A stretch of DNA of 64,000 nucleotides, taken from Hirudinaria manillensis (taxonomy: Eukaryota; Annelida; Clitellata; Hirudinida; Hirudinidae). Made by a program: the position numbers and the translations under genes. The stretch covers positions 570,501 through 634,500 of the forward strand of contig CM067534.1 of NCBI GenBank assembly GCA_034509925.1, written 5' to 3'. The notes under the pieces are model-generated. The model was not told the DNA's origin and did no database searches. It worked only from the letters and a program-made list of their open reading frames with translations. The number at the start of each line of letters is the position of its first letter. The stretch's first letter is position 1. Below are positions 20,126 to 33,231 of this stretch, one piece after another.

Positions 20126-23100
20126 GTAAGTATTCTTATTATGTCCAGATGCTGAAATTTAATATAATTTCATTTTATTCAGCAATGTTACTTTTTGTGG
20201 TTAAATTCTTAACTTATGCATCATTAACAGTATTGCATCACAGATTTATTACAAATGATCAGACCCTTTTGTTATGATATTGAATCAAGTTAGATCAATA
20301 ATGTATGATGATGGGTAAATACGGTGGATGCTTTAAATAATCAGCAAGCATCTTTTATAGTTTATTTTTATTCCAATATTTTAAAACATTTCCATCTGGT
20401 AATGAATAATAGCTTTAGTAATTATCATGATTTGCTAGGGACCACAAGGTGATGATGGACCAAGAGGAGATCCTGGAGATTATGGAGAGCCTGTAAGAAT
20501 AACATTGTGATATTTGGAAATATTCAATATACTTTCAATTCCATTCATATATTTCAAAGCTCATCTCTTTAGTCTTGAATTTCTTTTTTAAAGAATGAAA
20601 AAGAAAAGTTTTGTTTGATTTAGCTGTTCCACTAAAATAGCATAACCCCATTTTAGGGTCCCAGTGGTCCACGGGGCTTTGCGGGTCCACCAGGTGGTAG
20701 AGGGAAAAGGGTGAGAATTTAAGGTTTTTCGATCATATGTTTCATTTTAAAGTGTATTTTAACTTTTAACTATCTGTGTGAGGGAATGTCATTAAATAAT
20801 TTGGAAATTCTTTAACATACTTATTAGGTAAGAGTCTGTGCATGTTCATGATGAAATGTGATGATTCTGATATAAATTTTATTCTAGGTATAAGATATTC
20901 AAAATTTTTGATGCCAATAATATTTGACTTAGATATTGTGAGAAAATAAAAACCTATCCTCAAAAATTATTCATAATTACAATAAAAAATTATTTATTAC
21001 TACTGGGAAAATAACATATTATTTAATAATTATAGGGAAGAGCAGGAAATCATGGAGAAAGAGGATCACCTGGAGTGCAAGGGTTACCAGTGAGTATTTG
21101 GGTGGGATTTGCACAAGAGGCTGGTTTAGGGTGCATCAGGGATATTCGAATATCACATTATTGTCTGCATTTTTCTGATCATTTTAGAACTCATCTTGAA
21201 AGATGCACTTTATAGTGGACTTCATTCATACGTCACATCCAATTTGGTCTAAACATTGTTTGTTTAAACATCTCCGTTCATGTGAGAACTTACAGTTTAG
21301 GCCAGGTTGTGAACATGACATGTAGACTATTGCCATTACTGCCAGCATATCATTCTTTTGGCCAGTCTCCATAATATACAATAAAGATCTGTTTAATGGA
21401 ATTAATAGGCAATCTTCTTTACCAATGTATTCTTAATTACATCCCAATATTACAACTATTAAGCTGCAAGCATTATCAGTAACCAAACAAGCAGTTTAAA
21501 GTGTAATGCAATTTAATAATTTTCATGCTTAAAGAAAATCTCAGTGCTGGTCTCAAACAGCCATTGATCCTTAATGATCCATTATGCAGGGTGAAGCTGG
21601 TTTTCCAGGTCTTCCAGGCTTCCCAGGAGAGAAAGGAAACAGGGTTAGCATCTGGAATTATATATACATATATTCTGATACTCAAACCTCTGCATTGATT
21701 AGTGAAAATGCATTAATTCACTTATATGTTTATTAGTGGTTTATGATCTTTCACTAAAGGGGTCTCATGGTCACCCGGGACCTGCTGGACTAACTGGCAA
21801 AGATGGAGATGCCGTGAGATCTTATTTATGCCTGTTACTTACAGTACAAAACATTCTGCTAGTACTAGTCATATACTAGTAAGTGTTTTTACCCTACAGG
21901 GTCATCCTGGACCCATTGGACCTCCAGGTCCCAGTGGAGAATCTGTAAGCACATGGTTAAAGAATGCTGTAATTATTCAAGCATAATTCTAGGTGACTTT
22001 TTTAATGTTAGGGTCCAAGAGGTTTTCTTGGCTCTGTTGGGCAGCCTGGAACACCTGGACTGCCTGTGAGTGTTTATTTTATTTTAATTGTTGACATGAG
22101 AATTTAAATGGTTCGTGAGAAAATTATCATAATTTTAGAAAAGGTAATGCCAATGCATTCAGGGCTGCTCTATTAGAAATAAAATAATAATTAATACAAA
22201 TAACATTACAATATCCAAGAAGCAATTAATAAATAGATGAGTTTGTAAAGGCCAATCCTCCAGCATGGGATAATACTGTTGTCAAATACTTTTAAAGAGC
22301 TGCTGTATATTAGGATATCATCAGTCTGGCATTGAATTTCGTAATAATTCAAAATTATCTCACTTTGTAGGGTTTCCCAGGATTAGATGGACCAGCTGGA
22401 CAAAAGGGTAACCCAGTGAGTGATGATGAAATTGATTTTAACCTTCATTTAAGTGTGTATGTTGACAATGTACTGAATGCTTTAGGGGCCCGTCGGTCTT
22501 CCTGGAAAATCTGGCGCTGTTGGGGCTCCAGGTGCAACTGTTAGTACAGCTTCTTACAATTTCTTTTTTTTTACCCGATTGCTAATTTCTTTATCTGAAT
22601 TGATTAATAGTTGCTTGCTTAAGTAACATCAACGTTAGCTCTTTTAGACATGAATGAGTGTTAAGACTCTAAAGACTTAATTCCTTTTCTAACAAATAAT
22701 GAAGCAGAGTCCGAAATCATGTATTTCCAATAAATCAGGGTTCACCTGGTTCTCCAGGACCAAACGGGCTCCCAGGACCCCAGGGTGTCATCGGAAAGAC
22801 GGGACTGCACGGAATTCCAGGAGTTGAAGGACCAGTCGTAAGTAGTCTCGTCGTTGTTATTTTTTAATATCACTGGTAGCTGTCAGTAATTTTGAGGTAA
22901 TTTCAACTTCAAGAATAAACAGGAATTTAAATTTTAGGGTCTTCCAGGTAATCAAGGTCCTGTGGGAGACAAAGGAGATCAGGTATTTCATATCCTATCT
23001 TTGCAGATCTTTTTTATGGGGAAATATCGTCCACAATTTCGGCTCTATTTAAAAAAATAATATAGAAGGAGGTATTTTGTATTAATAATCCATATCACTT

Positions 23101-26100
23101 ATTTTTGTTTTATTTTCTCAGGGACCTGTCGGTCTTCAAGGGTCATTAGGGTTTGCTGGTCCTCATGGAAGCAAGGTGGATTTGAATTAAGCAAATTCTG
23201 TTTAATAATTTGAGATTTATTTATGGCTAAAGATTGCCTTCTTATAATAGGGAGATGCAGGTCCGAGAGGCCATAGAGGGGAGACTGGAGAACAGGTGAA
23301 TATCATTTTAATGTTTTTTTTAAATATTTAAATTTTGACTTGATTAAATTACATTAATAATTACCATTTAGTTTGTGCAATAGTTCAATACTAATTTAAC
23401 TATGTTTATAATACTTCTTTACGTAGGTATTCTATTTTAGGGTCATTCAGGTGCTGATGGAACCAGAGGAGAAGTAGGTCACCCAGGTGAGAAGGGAGAC
23501 AAAGGTGACAGGGGACCACAGGGTGAAGAAGGGCCAGCAGGTCCCAAGGTACCAGTTATTATTTTTAACAGAAATTTTGCAAACCATAGCAGTTGCATTT
23601 TTCTAATGTTTTGTCTAATTTTCAACGCAATTTTAAGAGATTGTTAATCTTTGGTTAAAGAAAATAAATTGTTTTTAAATACTGCCATTACTACAAAGAT
23701 TTTGTTCTTCAACTAAAGAAAATCTATTGAAGAAATATGCTTTGTCATATTAGCGTAAAAAAAAAATAAAACTGTCGTTGCAAAGTTTTTCTGATTTCCA
23801 CAAAAGGGAGACTTTGGAGGTCGAGGGAAACCTGGTCTTCAAGGTGCCAGAGGAGAAAAGGTTTTTATCATTTGATCATTCATACAGAAATCAGATTCCA
23901 ATTAAATTGCTCATAATTACAAATCTCATTCTTGTTCGTCGGTTTATTACCTGTTCATCGCATTCAGGGACATGCAGGTCTTCAGGGAGTTCCAGGTGCT
24001 CCAGGATTATTAGGAGAGAAGGTATTTACATCTGACCTCAGTAAGCAATCCTCAGTGACTAAGCTTCTTGATTATGCCTCTAGGGTTCCAGAGGAAATCC
24101 AGGTGTATTTGGCAGGGAAGGTGCTAAAGGAAACCTCGGACCACTTGGACCTCCTGGAGAGAGAGGTCTTCAGGGTCCCCAGGTATAAATGCCTCCTTAG
24201 ATGCTTTTTCTAAAGCCAAGTGAATGGCTGATTATCCTTGTTTTTTTTATTAGGGAAATAGAGGACCAAGAGGTAAGCCAGGACCGACAGGTGCTCCTGG
24301 CTCAAAGGGGGACGTCGGGCATCTTGGACCCGCTGGACCTCAGGGAGATCAAGGGCCACAGGGGCCATTGGGACCTAATGGCTTCCAAGGACCTCAAGGA
24401 CCACCTGTAAGCAGTTAATTTCACAATGCTCTCCACATTATTAGAGATCATTTCCAACATATGAAATTAAAAGGGATCACAAGGCAAGGATGGTGTGCCA
24501 GGATTCCCAGGAGAAAGAGGGGAAACAGTGAGCTAAGTCTTGAAGTATCAACCAAGTTTCGTAAATGCTTCAATATTTTGGAACACCTTTCTAGGGCATT
24601 CCAGGGGCACCAGGACAAGTAGGACCAGTTGGGCCAGTAGGGCCACCAGTGAGTTTTATTTAATATTATTGATGATTTTTTTCAATAGCAACCATAATGG
24701 CAAATTTTTAAAGGGCTTCCTGAGTGACCACTCAGAAATACTAAGTCATATATCTAAAGCGCATAAGACTGGCCTTTACCAATTTATCTTTCTGATATGA
24801 TAACTTTCAATAAACAATCTCATTTAAGCTGCCACAGAGAATACTATGATTTTTAAACGTTGCATAATTTGTTTAAATAAATTGATTCAATAACTATGGA
24901 TGCAATTTTAGGTTAGAAATTGGGAGGCTTTCCAAATAGCAATTCTAATGCAATGATTAGTTTTAAAATAACTGGTAACCATATAACTCAATGTAATATA
25001 ATAATATACAAGTTCTATAGTTTTGAGACTCTTGTTATAGAAATTCTCTGTTTTATTAAGAAGAAATGGCAATAAATATATAAATAGAAAATGCCTTCAT
25101 TTTAGACACACGGTCCATTTAATGATGATTTTCATTTTTGGAGCAATAGCAATCAGAATGAAAAGTTATTGCTCAACCAATACCAAGACACAAGTACAAG
25201 ATTAAAGATAATTGAGAGGTTGAAATTGCAAAAGAGCAGTTAGGAATGAAGGAACTAAGATATGGAAACATAGTTATGTTAAAATTGGCCAAAAAAGCCA
25301 TCACAGTTCATCAAAGATATTAAAGATCAAAGATGCTAACATTTTCCCCAAAACAGCTTTAAAAAATATCATAAAATTAAATAGAAGCAGTGTTTATGAT
25401 AAGAATAAATTAAGCACAACATTATCAGTGAAAATCTGAAATACAAACAAATTGTCATTAAGAGAGACAAGTAATATTAGATTTAATAAAAATAAATTTT
25501 AAATAAATATTATTTCAGGGACCACCAGGTGAACATGGGCTTCTTGGAGAAAGAGGACAACAGGGCCAACCAGTAAGTAATTGATTTTGAATATTCTTTT
25601 GGTATTTTATTGAAGAATTCAGTTTTTCCTTTGCCAAATTTAGTAATAATTACTTATTAAATTGATCAAGTGATTAAGATCTTAACTGAGCATCAACAAT
25701 TTTCCCAGGGACCAGCAGGTGAAAGAGGAGGCCCAGGAGAGACAGGAAGAGAGGGTCCAGCTGTGAGCCTTTCACTTTATAGACATACCTTTTTAAAAAT
25801 ATTTCATTTTTTCATAACATGTCATCTGATTTTATTGTATCCAATTTAAATTAAACAAACATTTGCTGATGCTCACCAAAATTGAATTTTATATCTGTTG
25901 AATAAAACTTACACCATTAATATCAAATTTGTTTTAAAAGTAAGTAACAAATATCTACCTAGTCGTAAATTTAATTCAGGGTCCAGCAGGACCAGCAGGT
26001 GCGGCCGGACCGCCCGGCATAGGAGGACCTCGTGGATTTCCAGGCAAGAGGGGTCTTCCAGGACAGAGAGTTGGTTCTTAATTAATTGAAAAGTGAATTT

Positions 26101-29100
26101 GAAATCATGGTACATTAACCATTGATTGCCATTAAATTTCATTCATGTTTTTGTGCAATGCCTTGTTATCCAGGGTCCCACTGGTCCATCAGGAGAACCT
26201 GGACCTCATGGTCATCCAGGCAGGCAGGGTGACAAAGGATCGTGGGGTGTGCCCGGAGAAGCCGGCCCACAGGGTTCAATTGTTAGTTTTATTGGTCATT
26301 TAGCATATAAATTTGTTTGAAATAATGATTAATGATAATTTTATGCAATGACAGTATCATTTAATTACTATCATTAGAATGAAGACGGCTTGGACTTTTT
26401 CTATATCGTCTAGCTTAAAATGACATTCTGTAATAGTGCTTATATTATACATAAATTTGTTGTTAATGAATTACTAACTTCTGTGAATTATTTCACCAGG
26501 GAAGACCTGGACCCCCTGGGCCTTATGGACCTGCAGGTCAAAAGGGAGACCAAGTATGTTCTCTTAAATGCATGCAAAACAGACACAATGAGCTAATTGA
26601 ATGGATTGTAATCACAGGGAGATCATGGACATCCAGGTTTACCAGGACAAGATGGTGAAGCTGGACTTCCTGTTAGAATGATTTTTCAATTGGTTTTCCA
26701 ACAGTAGAAATCTATTACGAGTTGTTTTACTGACTTAAACAATCTGCAGGGGCCAGCTGGGCCTGTTGGTGCAGTTGGAAGGCCTGGTGCCACTGGAGAG
26801 AAGGTACATTTCTTTTAATATTTTAAAAATAATTTGTTAGGTTTCTTGGTTGGTGTGCGAGTTAGCTCGGAGGGCAGAATTTCTGATAGTGATGATAAGA
26901 GCAATGTGAATTTTTATATGCCATTCTCAACCTAGTTATTGTTGGGTTTCACCTCAAAAAATGTGCCCTAGTTATGCACCAGTTAAGTATGTTTTTGTAA
27001 AAGATCATGATTTTATACTGATGACTTTCAGTTTAACAATAAGCATGGAAAATTCTTGTAAGCAACAAAACCTTTTGGTTTCAACAGAAAAAAAGGAACA
27101 TTTTTTAAAATTTGTCTACATACTGTCAGAATGTCAAAAGTAAAGATACTCAGAGTTAAGGAATTATAGGAAATAATTTGCATTACTGAATTATTTGTAC
27201 GAAATAATTGTATTGTTTCCAAAAATTAGGGTGATGTAGGTAAACATGGATTGAAAGGAGAGAAGGGAGAGGCTGGAGATTATGTGAGTCCATTTTCTGT
27301 GATTTTCAACATCATTTATCTAAAAGTAATATGGGTTTAATTTAATTACAGATCTGTAATTAATAATTATTAATTAAATAATAAATAAATGATAAATAAT
27401 TAATCAATTTGATTGTAGCCCGAATTAAAGAAAAACCTATAAAAAACATTTAAAATAAAATAAATTAAGTAAAACTCAATTTATGTGACAATCAAAAATT
27501 TTTTTTTGTTAGGGTCCACCTGGAGGACCTGGTGTGCCAGGACTGCCAGGTTCACCTGGACCAGATGTAAGTAAAACTTTGATGCCACCAAGTGTTTCAA
27601 TTCAATTTTTAATGCAAAAAATACTATTTTAAATTAATATATTGAATAATACTGATTACAAGATCAAGGGCTTCAGCTGTGTTCATCATCATCATCAGAA
27701 GCAATAATAAATAATATTTGACTTTGCAAATATATTAATAATTATTAATTAATTGTTATTGCTACCAACGACTAACATTTTTTCTATTTAATCTTTCAGG
27801 GACCACCTGGAGAGCAAGGTGAGAGAGGTCTTCCAGGAGTGTCTGGTATCAAGGTAGGATGAAGGCTTTTGTGAATATTATGAATGAGAAAGTATAATTA
27901 AATGATCCAATTCAATAGGGTAATGAAGGACCTCGAGGTTTGCCTGGTCCAAGTGGTCTGCCGGGTCTCCAAGGGCCACCAGGAACCCCTGGAACAAAGG
28001 GTGATCCAGGCGAGCCTGGCAACACTGTGAGTGCCCAGTCTGATTTATTTTTCGAAAATTGTTAATTTATTAAATGAAATTGGTAATACTTAATTATTAA
28101 ATTATTTTCTTATTCTTCATTTATGAAATTGTTGTATGAGGTGTGAGAGTGTCTAAATCATTTGTTGACAGGGGAGTGTTGGTCCTCTCGGACCTGCTGG
28201 ACCGGCTGGCAATCCAGGAGCCGCTGTGAGTCTTTTAAACGAATATTTAGTACTGCTTTGTTGACACTTTGGAAGATTGTAATTGTTTACAGTTTTTGGA
28301 TTGAAGATATAATTAATTAATGTATTAATTACATTAAATGATCCCTCAAGGGTGTACCTGGTCCTCCTGGCTTGCAAGGTCCTGAAGGAAAACAAGGTGT
28401 GAGGGGAGACCCTGGACTGGAAGGTTCACCTGGACAAGCAGGACTTGATGGCACATCAGTACTAAAGCATTTTATCCACTTGACAATTAAAATTTTAACT
28501 TGCAGCTACTCAACATCTATTCAGTAAAAATACAAGCACTGTTAATCTGATTATAATTTCACACATTCAATCAAAGGGTGCTCCAGGTCTTCCAGGATTG
28601 AAGGGAGATGATGGAGCCGTGGGTGCTCAGGGACCTCCGGGCATTGCTGGAGCCAGAGGGTCTACAGGTGCCAAGGGTGACCAAGTAAATTAGCACTTGA
28701 TTGATTTCTTCAGGTTTTACTTTCACATTAAGTGGTGATTTTAAGTCAGATGTACAAATTATGCCAATTTGATTTTAGGGGGCAGTTGGCTTCCCAGGAT
28801 CACCAGGTGCTTCGGGCGAGGCTGGGGAAAAAGTTAGTTTTGAAAGAAAGGGTTATTCATTTTTTTCAAAAATTAGCTTAATTCACGTAACTAAACTTCA
28901 GGGAGATGCTGGCTTGCCTGGTCGCCCAGGTAAAGCTCAAGGATTGGGACAAGTGGTGAGTATCAGACAACTATGAAGAGAGAGGAACATTTTTTGAATA
29001 TATTACTAACTACTCTAATACAATTCTACCACTACAAAAGCATAGTTTCATTTCTATTTCAAATTCTTGCATTAATGCATTACAATAATTTTAGAAGATA

Positions 29101-32100
29101 TCAGAAGACCATGAAATTAGTCACTAATAGTTTTGTAATTTTTTACAAAGGGACCCATTGGACTTCCAGGAGACCCAGGCCCTATCGGTCCTCCTGGTAA
29201 AGAGGTGAAACATCTATTCTGAAATGTTGAATTTTGTATGTTCTTACTCATGATTAGCAATATATAATTAATTCTTGTCCCTCATTTGCCCTAACATTCA
29301 TAAGACCATTTAATTATTAAATGCACATCTGCCTTTTTCACATTAATTGTACTGTACCCCTATAATTTCTATATATCATCAATTCAATACTTTTTAAGGA
29401 TAGTATGGATTAAAGTTTGCATGTGTACTTTAATGTGAAGTAACATTATATGTCAACATGTCAATGTTAATATTCCTATTATGTCTTTAAAAATAAAAAA
29501 TAACTTGTTTTAAAGGGACCCCATGGACCTCCAGGACCACAAGGTGAGCCCGGTCCATCAGGTCCTAAGGGAGATAGAGGAGAGTCAGGAAATCCCGGCG
29601 AAATGGGATTTGATGGTGCGCCTGTTAGTAAAATTTGTTAGAGTTACATGCTTGGCCATCTTGTAGAAGCACATAATAACTTTATTCCAGGGAACCCCAG
29701 GAAAGCCAGGACCCAGAGGTGAAAGGGGCCTTCCAGGAGCAGCTGTGAGATTTTGACTTTCACTTGTCAAGTGCTAGCATCTGTTGCCTCAGTTTGAGTG
29801 GAGTTCATGCTATCTCACAATTACAAAAGTGTTATTGATGTATTTCTTAGGAAGATTTTGAAATTTATTTCATTTTTTTCTTCAGATTCTCGATACTTTT
29901 AACACTTTTGCATCAATTTTTATCACTTTTGGAAGTACATAAGATGACGTAATAAAGTTAGGAGCACATAATTTGAGTTGCAAATTCTCCAAACAGAAGT
30001 AGAAAAACAAAACTTTATGATGTTACCTAAAAATGATTCTTATTTCAAGGGAGAGGCAGGTGCTCCAGGATCTCCTGGAGGACCAGGCAAGCAAGGACCC
30101 AGAGTTAGTAATTCATTAGCAAACTTCCAGATTAGTTCATCTTTTGAAAATGTTTCCAATGTTAATAATTTCATATAACAGGGGCCAGTTGGACCAGCTG
30201 GCCAGAAAGGAGACCGTGGCAAGAGAGGCGATAGAGTAAGTAAAAGGTTAAAATGGACTGCACTTGGCCGTGTGACCTGCCATTTCTTCATAATTTAGGG
30301 TCATCCTGGACCACTTGGAGCAACAGGTCCAGTAGGTCTGCCAGGCCTAAAAGGAGACATTGGCCCCACAGGTGTTGAAGGAGCACCTGGAGAAAAGGGT
30401 GGAAGGGTGGGTTACTTACATTATGTGCTTGCAAGATTGCTTCTCATTCTGGTTTCTTTAATTGCCAATGCCAGGGACCTGATGGATCTCGTGGACTTCC
30501 TGGAAATCTTGGCCCAAGAGGACCAGCAGTGAGTTACAAACCCATACCCAAACTTTATTCTTGCCATCATAGTCTTTTCAACAACATTATGTAGAGTTCA
30601 TATTTTTACCTGATATTTAAGAAAGATCATAACACCTACTATGAGCATTTTATTTTCAGGGCCCAGATGGAGTTGTGGGCCAGAAAGGAGATCCTGTTAG
30701 TCTGTTACTTCCCAAACCTTACATCTGTAGACATCAGATTAATCAGCATTTCGTTTTTCTAGGGTGAGCTTGGACCACCAGGACTACCAGGACCACCTGT
30801 GAGTTCAATCAGCAATTAATTGGAACAATCAGCTTCAGCATCATTATCATTAATGTTGATAATAATTTTATCCAAAAGGGCCCACCGGGTGGTGCCGAGG
30901 ACGATTATACTGAGGACCATGAACATGAACATGACACTCACTTTGAAACCCTGGACTCTGATGATGTCCCAGATGATTTGTTATCTGATGAGCCAAGAGG
31001 AGAGCAGAAGAAGAAGGGAAAGAAGGGCAAAAAGGACAAGAAAAAGAAGGATGGAAAAGTGAAGGAGGACAGAGAGCTCAGTTTTGCAGCCACACAACTC
31101 TTGAGAGATGTTGTGGAACTCAGGGAGGAAGTGAAATCAATGAAAGAACCAAAAGGCACTAAAGCCAATCCTGCAAGGTCATGCAAGGACCTCTACTTAA
31201 TCAACAGCAACATCAAAGATGGTAAGGAAATAGAAATCGGCTAGCTTTACAACAATTTACAACCTATTCTCTGAGTATAATAGTAATACTTCCGACAGGT
31301 TATCATGAGCAAGAGATACCAGACAAATAACTGCATCATTAGCCACCATAATTGCTTATCAAATTTTATCTTTAAATTAATGCATTGTGAAATACCTTCT
31401 AAATTAAAAGTAAAATCATGGGGCCTTCCCAAATTTAAGCAAATTTTCAAGTTCTGGACTGCCTTATATAGATCTGGAGATAGCCAAACATTTTCAAGCA
31501 CTCCAGATGTATCAGTTATTAAACATTAATTATTTAAATCTACAATTTGAGCTTATACCTAACTTAATAAAGTTATGTCTGGAAGGCTCCCTGGAAATAC
31601 AAATGACATTTTGGCACAGGTTGGTACTGGATTGATCCTGATCTTGGTAATATGAACAATGCCATCCAAGTGTGGTGTGACATGTCATCTGGGGGAGAGA
31701 CTTGTGTACATCCACAAGCCAATTCAGTTAGTAGAAAGAGACAAGTTTGCATACTGAAAAATAGCATGCAATACTTGATGCAAGTGGCATATCAATTAAT
31801 GAATTCATTGAGTTATTCCTTGGACCACCAACTAATCAAAATATTACAAATCATAAGAATTCACCTATATGTTCTTAGGCATCACCACAACACTATCAGA
31901 AGAGAGACTCTGAGTCAGGATGGTTTAGTGAACTTTCAGGAGGTTACCAGGCAAGAATTACTAATAAAATCTATGTTTTAAAGCAATTTGCAATTCCACT
32001 AATCTGCACATTCTCAATTCTCTGCTCCCATCTTCTAACTGCATGTTATCAATGAGAATCCTGGACAATATTTTTATCACATGCCTAACTAGACCCACTT

Positions 32101-32727
32101 GATCTATAAAATCACAAACGTGGAGCCAAAATTAGAAATAAAAACTAGATAAAATCCATTTACAGATCAAGTACGTCGACAACATTCAGCTCTCCTTCCT
32201 GAGATTGCTCTATGGCAAAGCACACCAGAAATTTTCTTACATCTGTCAAAACTCCGTGGGCTGGTTCGACCAAAAGACAAAGTCACACGACAACGCTCTC
32301 TCTCTGCTTGGAGACAACGAATATGAAATTGAAACGAAAACATTCTCCAAGAACCAAGTTATCCGAGACGGATGCAAAGTAATATTTTAATGCTAGAAAC
32401 GTGCTCAGATACATTGCATTTTCAAATTCCTTCGTTTTCAGAAAGCTTGACTCATACTCCACCAACTTTATGCAAAAGTCATTTTAGCAATTAATCTATA
32501 TAAGTAGTTTCTGATTGACACATAATCTTTTGACCAAGGGTTGGAATGGTGAATCAATTAAAACTAAATCATTTTAATTGCAGAAGAGAGGATCAAACAG
32601 CTCAACCGTCTTCCTGTACGCAACAGAGAAGACAGATCGTCTGCCAATTATTGACTTCAAACCAAACGACTTTGGCAAGGCAGATCAGCAGTTTGGATTC
32701 GAAGCTGGCCCAGTTTGCTTCAGCTGA
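17582..32727 (+). CDS. fibrillar procollagen alpha chain, type V/XI-like (TSPN + triple helix + COLFI)
   Basis: Fifty-nine phase-compatible exons encode 1641 residues. Order: signal peptide (about 1-20, [15 protein letters not shown] core), thrombospondin-N-terminal-like domain (about 27-229, with the [10 protein letters not shown] and [10 protein letters not shown] signatures), a Lys/Pro-rich variable region (230-273), a short minor helix, the GHVFIIP and ARLDQHM non-helical hinge, a main Gly-X-Y helix of about 1005 residues (348-1352), an acidic then basic telopeptide region, and a fibrillar C-propeptide ending [14 protein letters not shown] plus the hinge places it with the V/XI (clade B) fibrillar chains, secreted and assembled as trimers in the extracellular matrix. 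The start codon is the first of two adjacent ATGs after an AAG context, immediately before a clear signal peptide. Which vertebrate chain is closest cannot be told by eye. Confidence 0.93.
20439..30798 (+). other. collagen main triple-helix exons (45 exons)
   Basis: Every exon starts with a Gly codon, is in phase 0 and is a multiple of 9 bases: mostly 54, with 36, 45, 90, 99, 108 and one of 153. Starts: 20439, 20657, 21036, 21590, 21760, 21900, 22012, 22371, 22486, 22739, 22938, 23122, 23251, 23441, 23807, 23968, 24084, 24254, 24474, 24595, 25519, 25709, 25980, 26174, 26500, 26618, 26750, 27230, 27513, 27800, 27919, 28172, 28351, 28577, 28779, 28902, 29151, 29516, 29691, 30050, 30182, 30299, 30475, 30660, 30763. 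Together with the preceding GSP block they give 1002 residues, near the 1014 of vertebrate fibrillar chains. Only one Gly-X-Y break is present, at 28938-28940. Confidence 0.92.
30879..32727 (+). other. collagen C-telopeptide and fibrillar C-propeptide (COLFI) exons
   Basis: Exons 30879-31221, 31620-31726, 31879-31950, 32166-32378, 32584-32727. The first carries the end of the helix, an acidic stretch (about 1356-1387), a lysine run ([14 protein letters not shown], 1393-1406), a coiled-coil-like segment ([16 protein letters not shown]) and the ARSCKDL start of COLFI. The third exon ends at a GC donor (CAG|GCAAGA). Six COLFI cysteines are present: CKDL, VWCD, GETC, YICQ, DGCK and PVCF. Two that vertebrate chains usually have, in the LQLC and NQGC positions, are Ile1457 and Asn1474 here. 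Confidence 0.88.
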
Positions 32728-32776
32728 ACTTTTTGCTGATTCATAGACAGTTTTGATCACGTTAACACTACCCATC

Positions 32777-32916
32777 AATAAACGTCTCTCTATAAATTCT
32801 CTACTCTTTTTCCCAATCTCTAATGGTAACTAGAAGTTTGTAATGTTCCAAACTGTAAAATTTTGTCTTGGAATCACCTTAATGAAATGTTGATTTGTTT
32901 TGGAGTTTGAAATAAA
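32777..32916 (+). terminator. two polyadenylation signals of the collagen gene
   Basis: AATAAA occurs at 32777-32782 and again at 32911-32916, 50 and 184 bases after the stop codon, which allows alternative 3' ends. Confidence 0.55.
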
Positions 32917-33161
32917 CAACAATGATTATTATTATTTATTTCTCTTGCCAATTTATATCCATAAATAAATTGTTTATATTGTTATGCCCGAGTAAATGAC
33001 TAATAATGACGAGTTAAACGAACCGGTATGCCGAACGTTATCGGACTTCCAAAATGCTTTATTTTCTAGACACGTATACCGACCAACATATTGGAAAAAA
33101 TTGTAAAAATAAACACAACAAAAATCGATTAACTCTTGTTCAATGAGAAACATGAACTCAT

Positions 33162-33167
33162 TTTATT
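33162..33167 (-). terminator. polyadenylation signal of the ELAV-like gene
   Basis: AATAAA on the minus strand, about 65 bases after the ELAV stop. It faces the collagen signals, so the two transcripts converge with about 250 bases between their signals. Confidence 0.5.
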
Positions 33168-33231
33168 AATCAATTTATAAAATGAAATTCTGATAACCAT
33201 ATGCAAGACAAAGAAGCATGTTTACACTTAT

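Noticed and set aside
30820-31186. Lys/Arg/Met-rich ORF (plus) and Ser/Phe-rich ORF (minus) over the collagen charged exon
   Set aside because: Both are other-frame shadows of the collagen exon 30879-31221.
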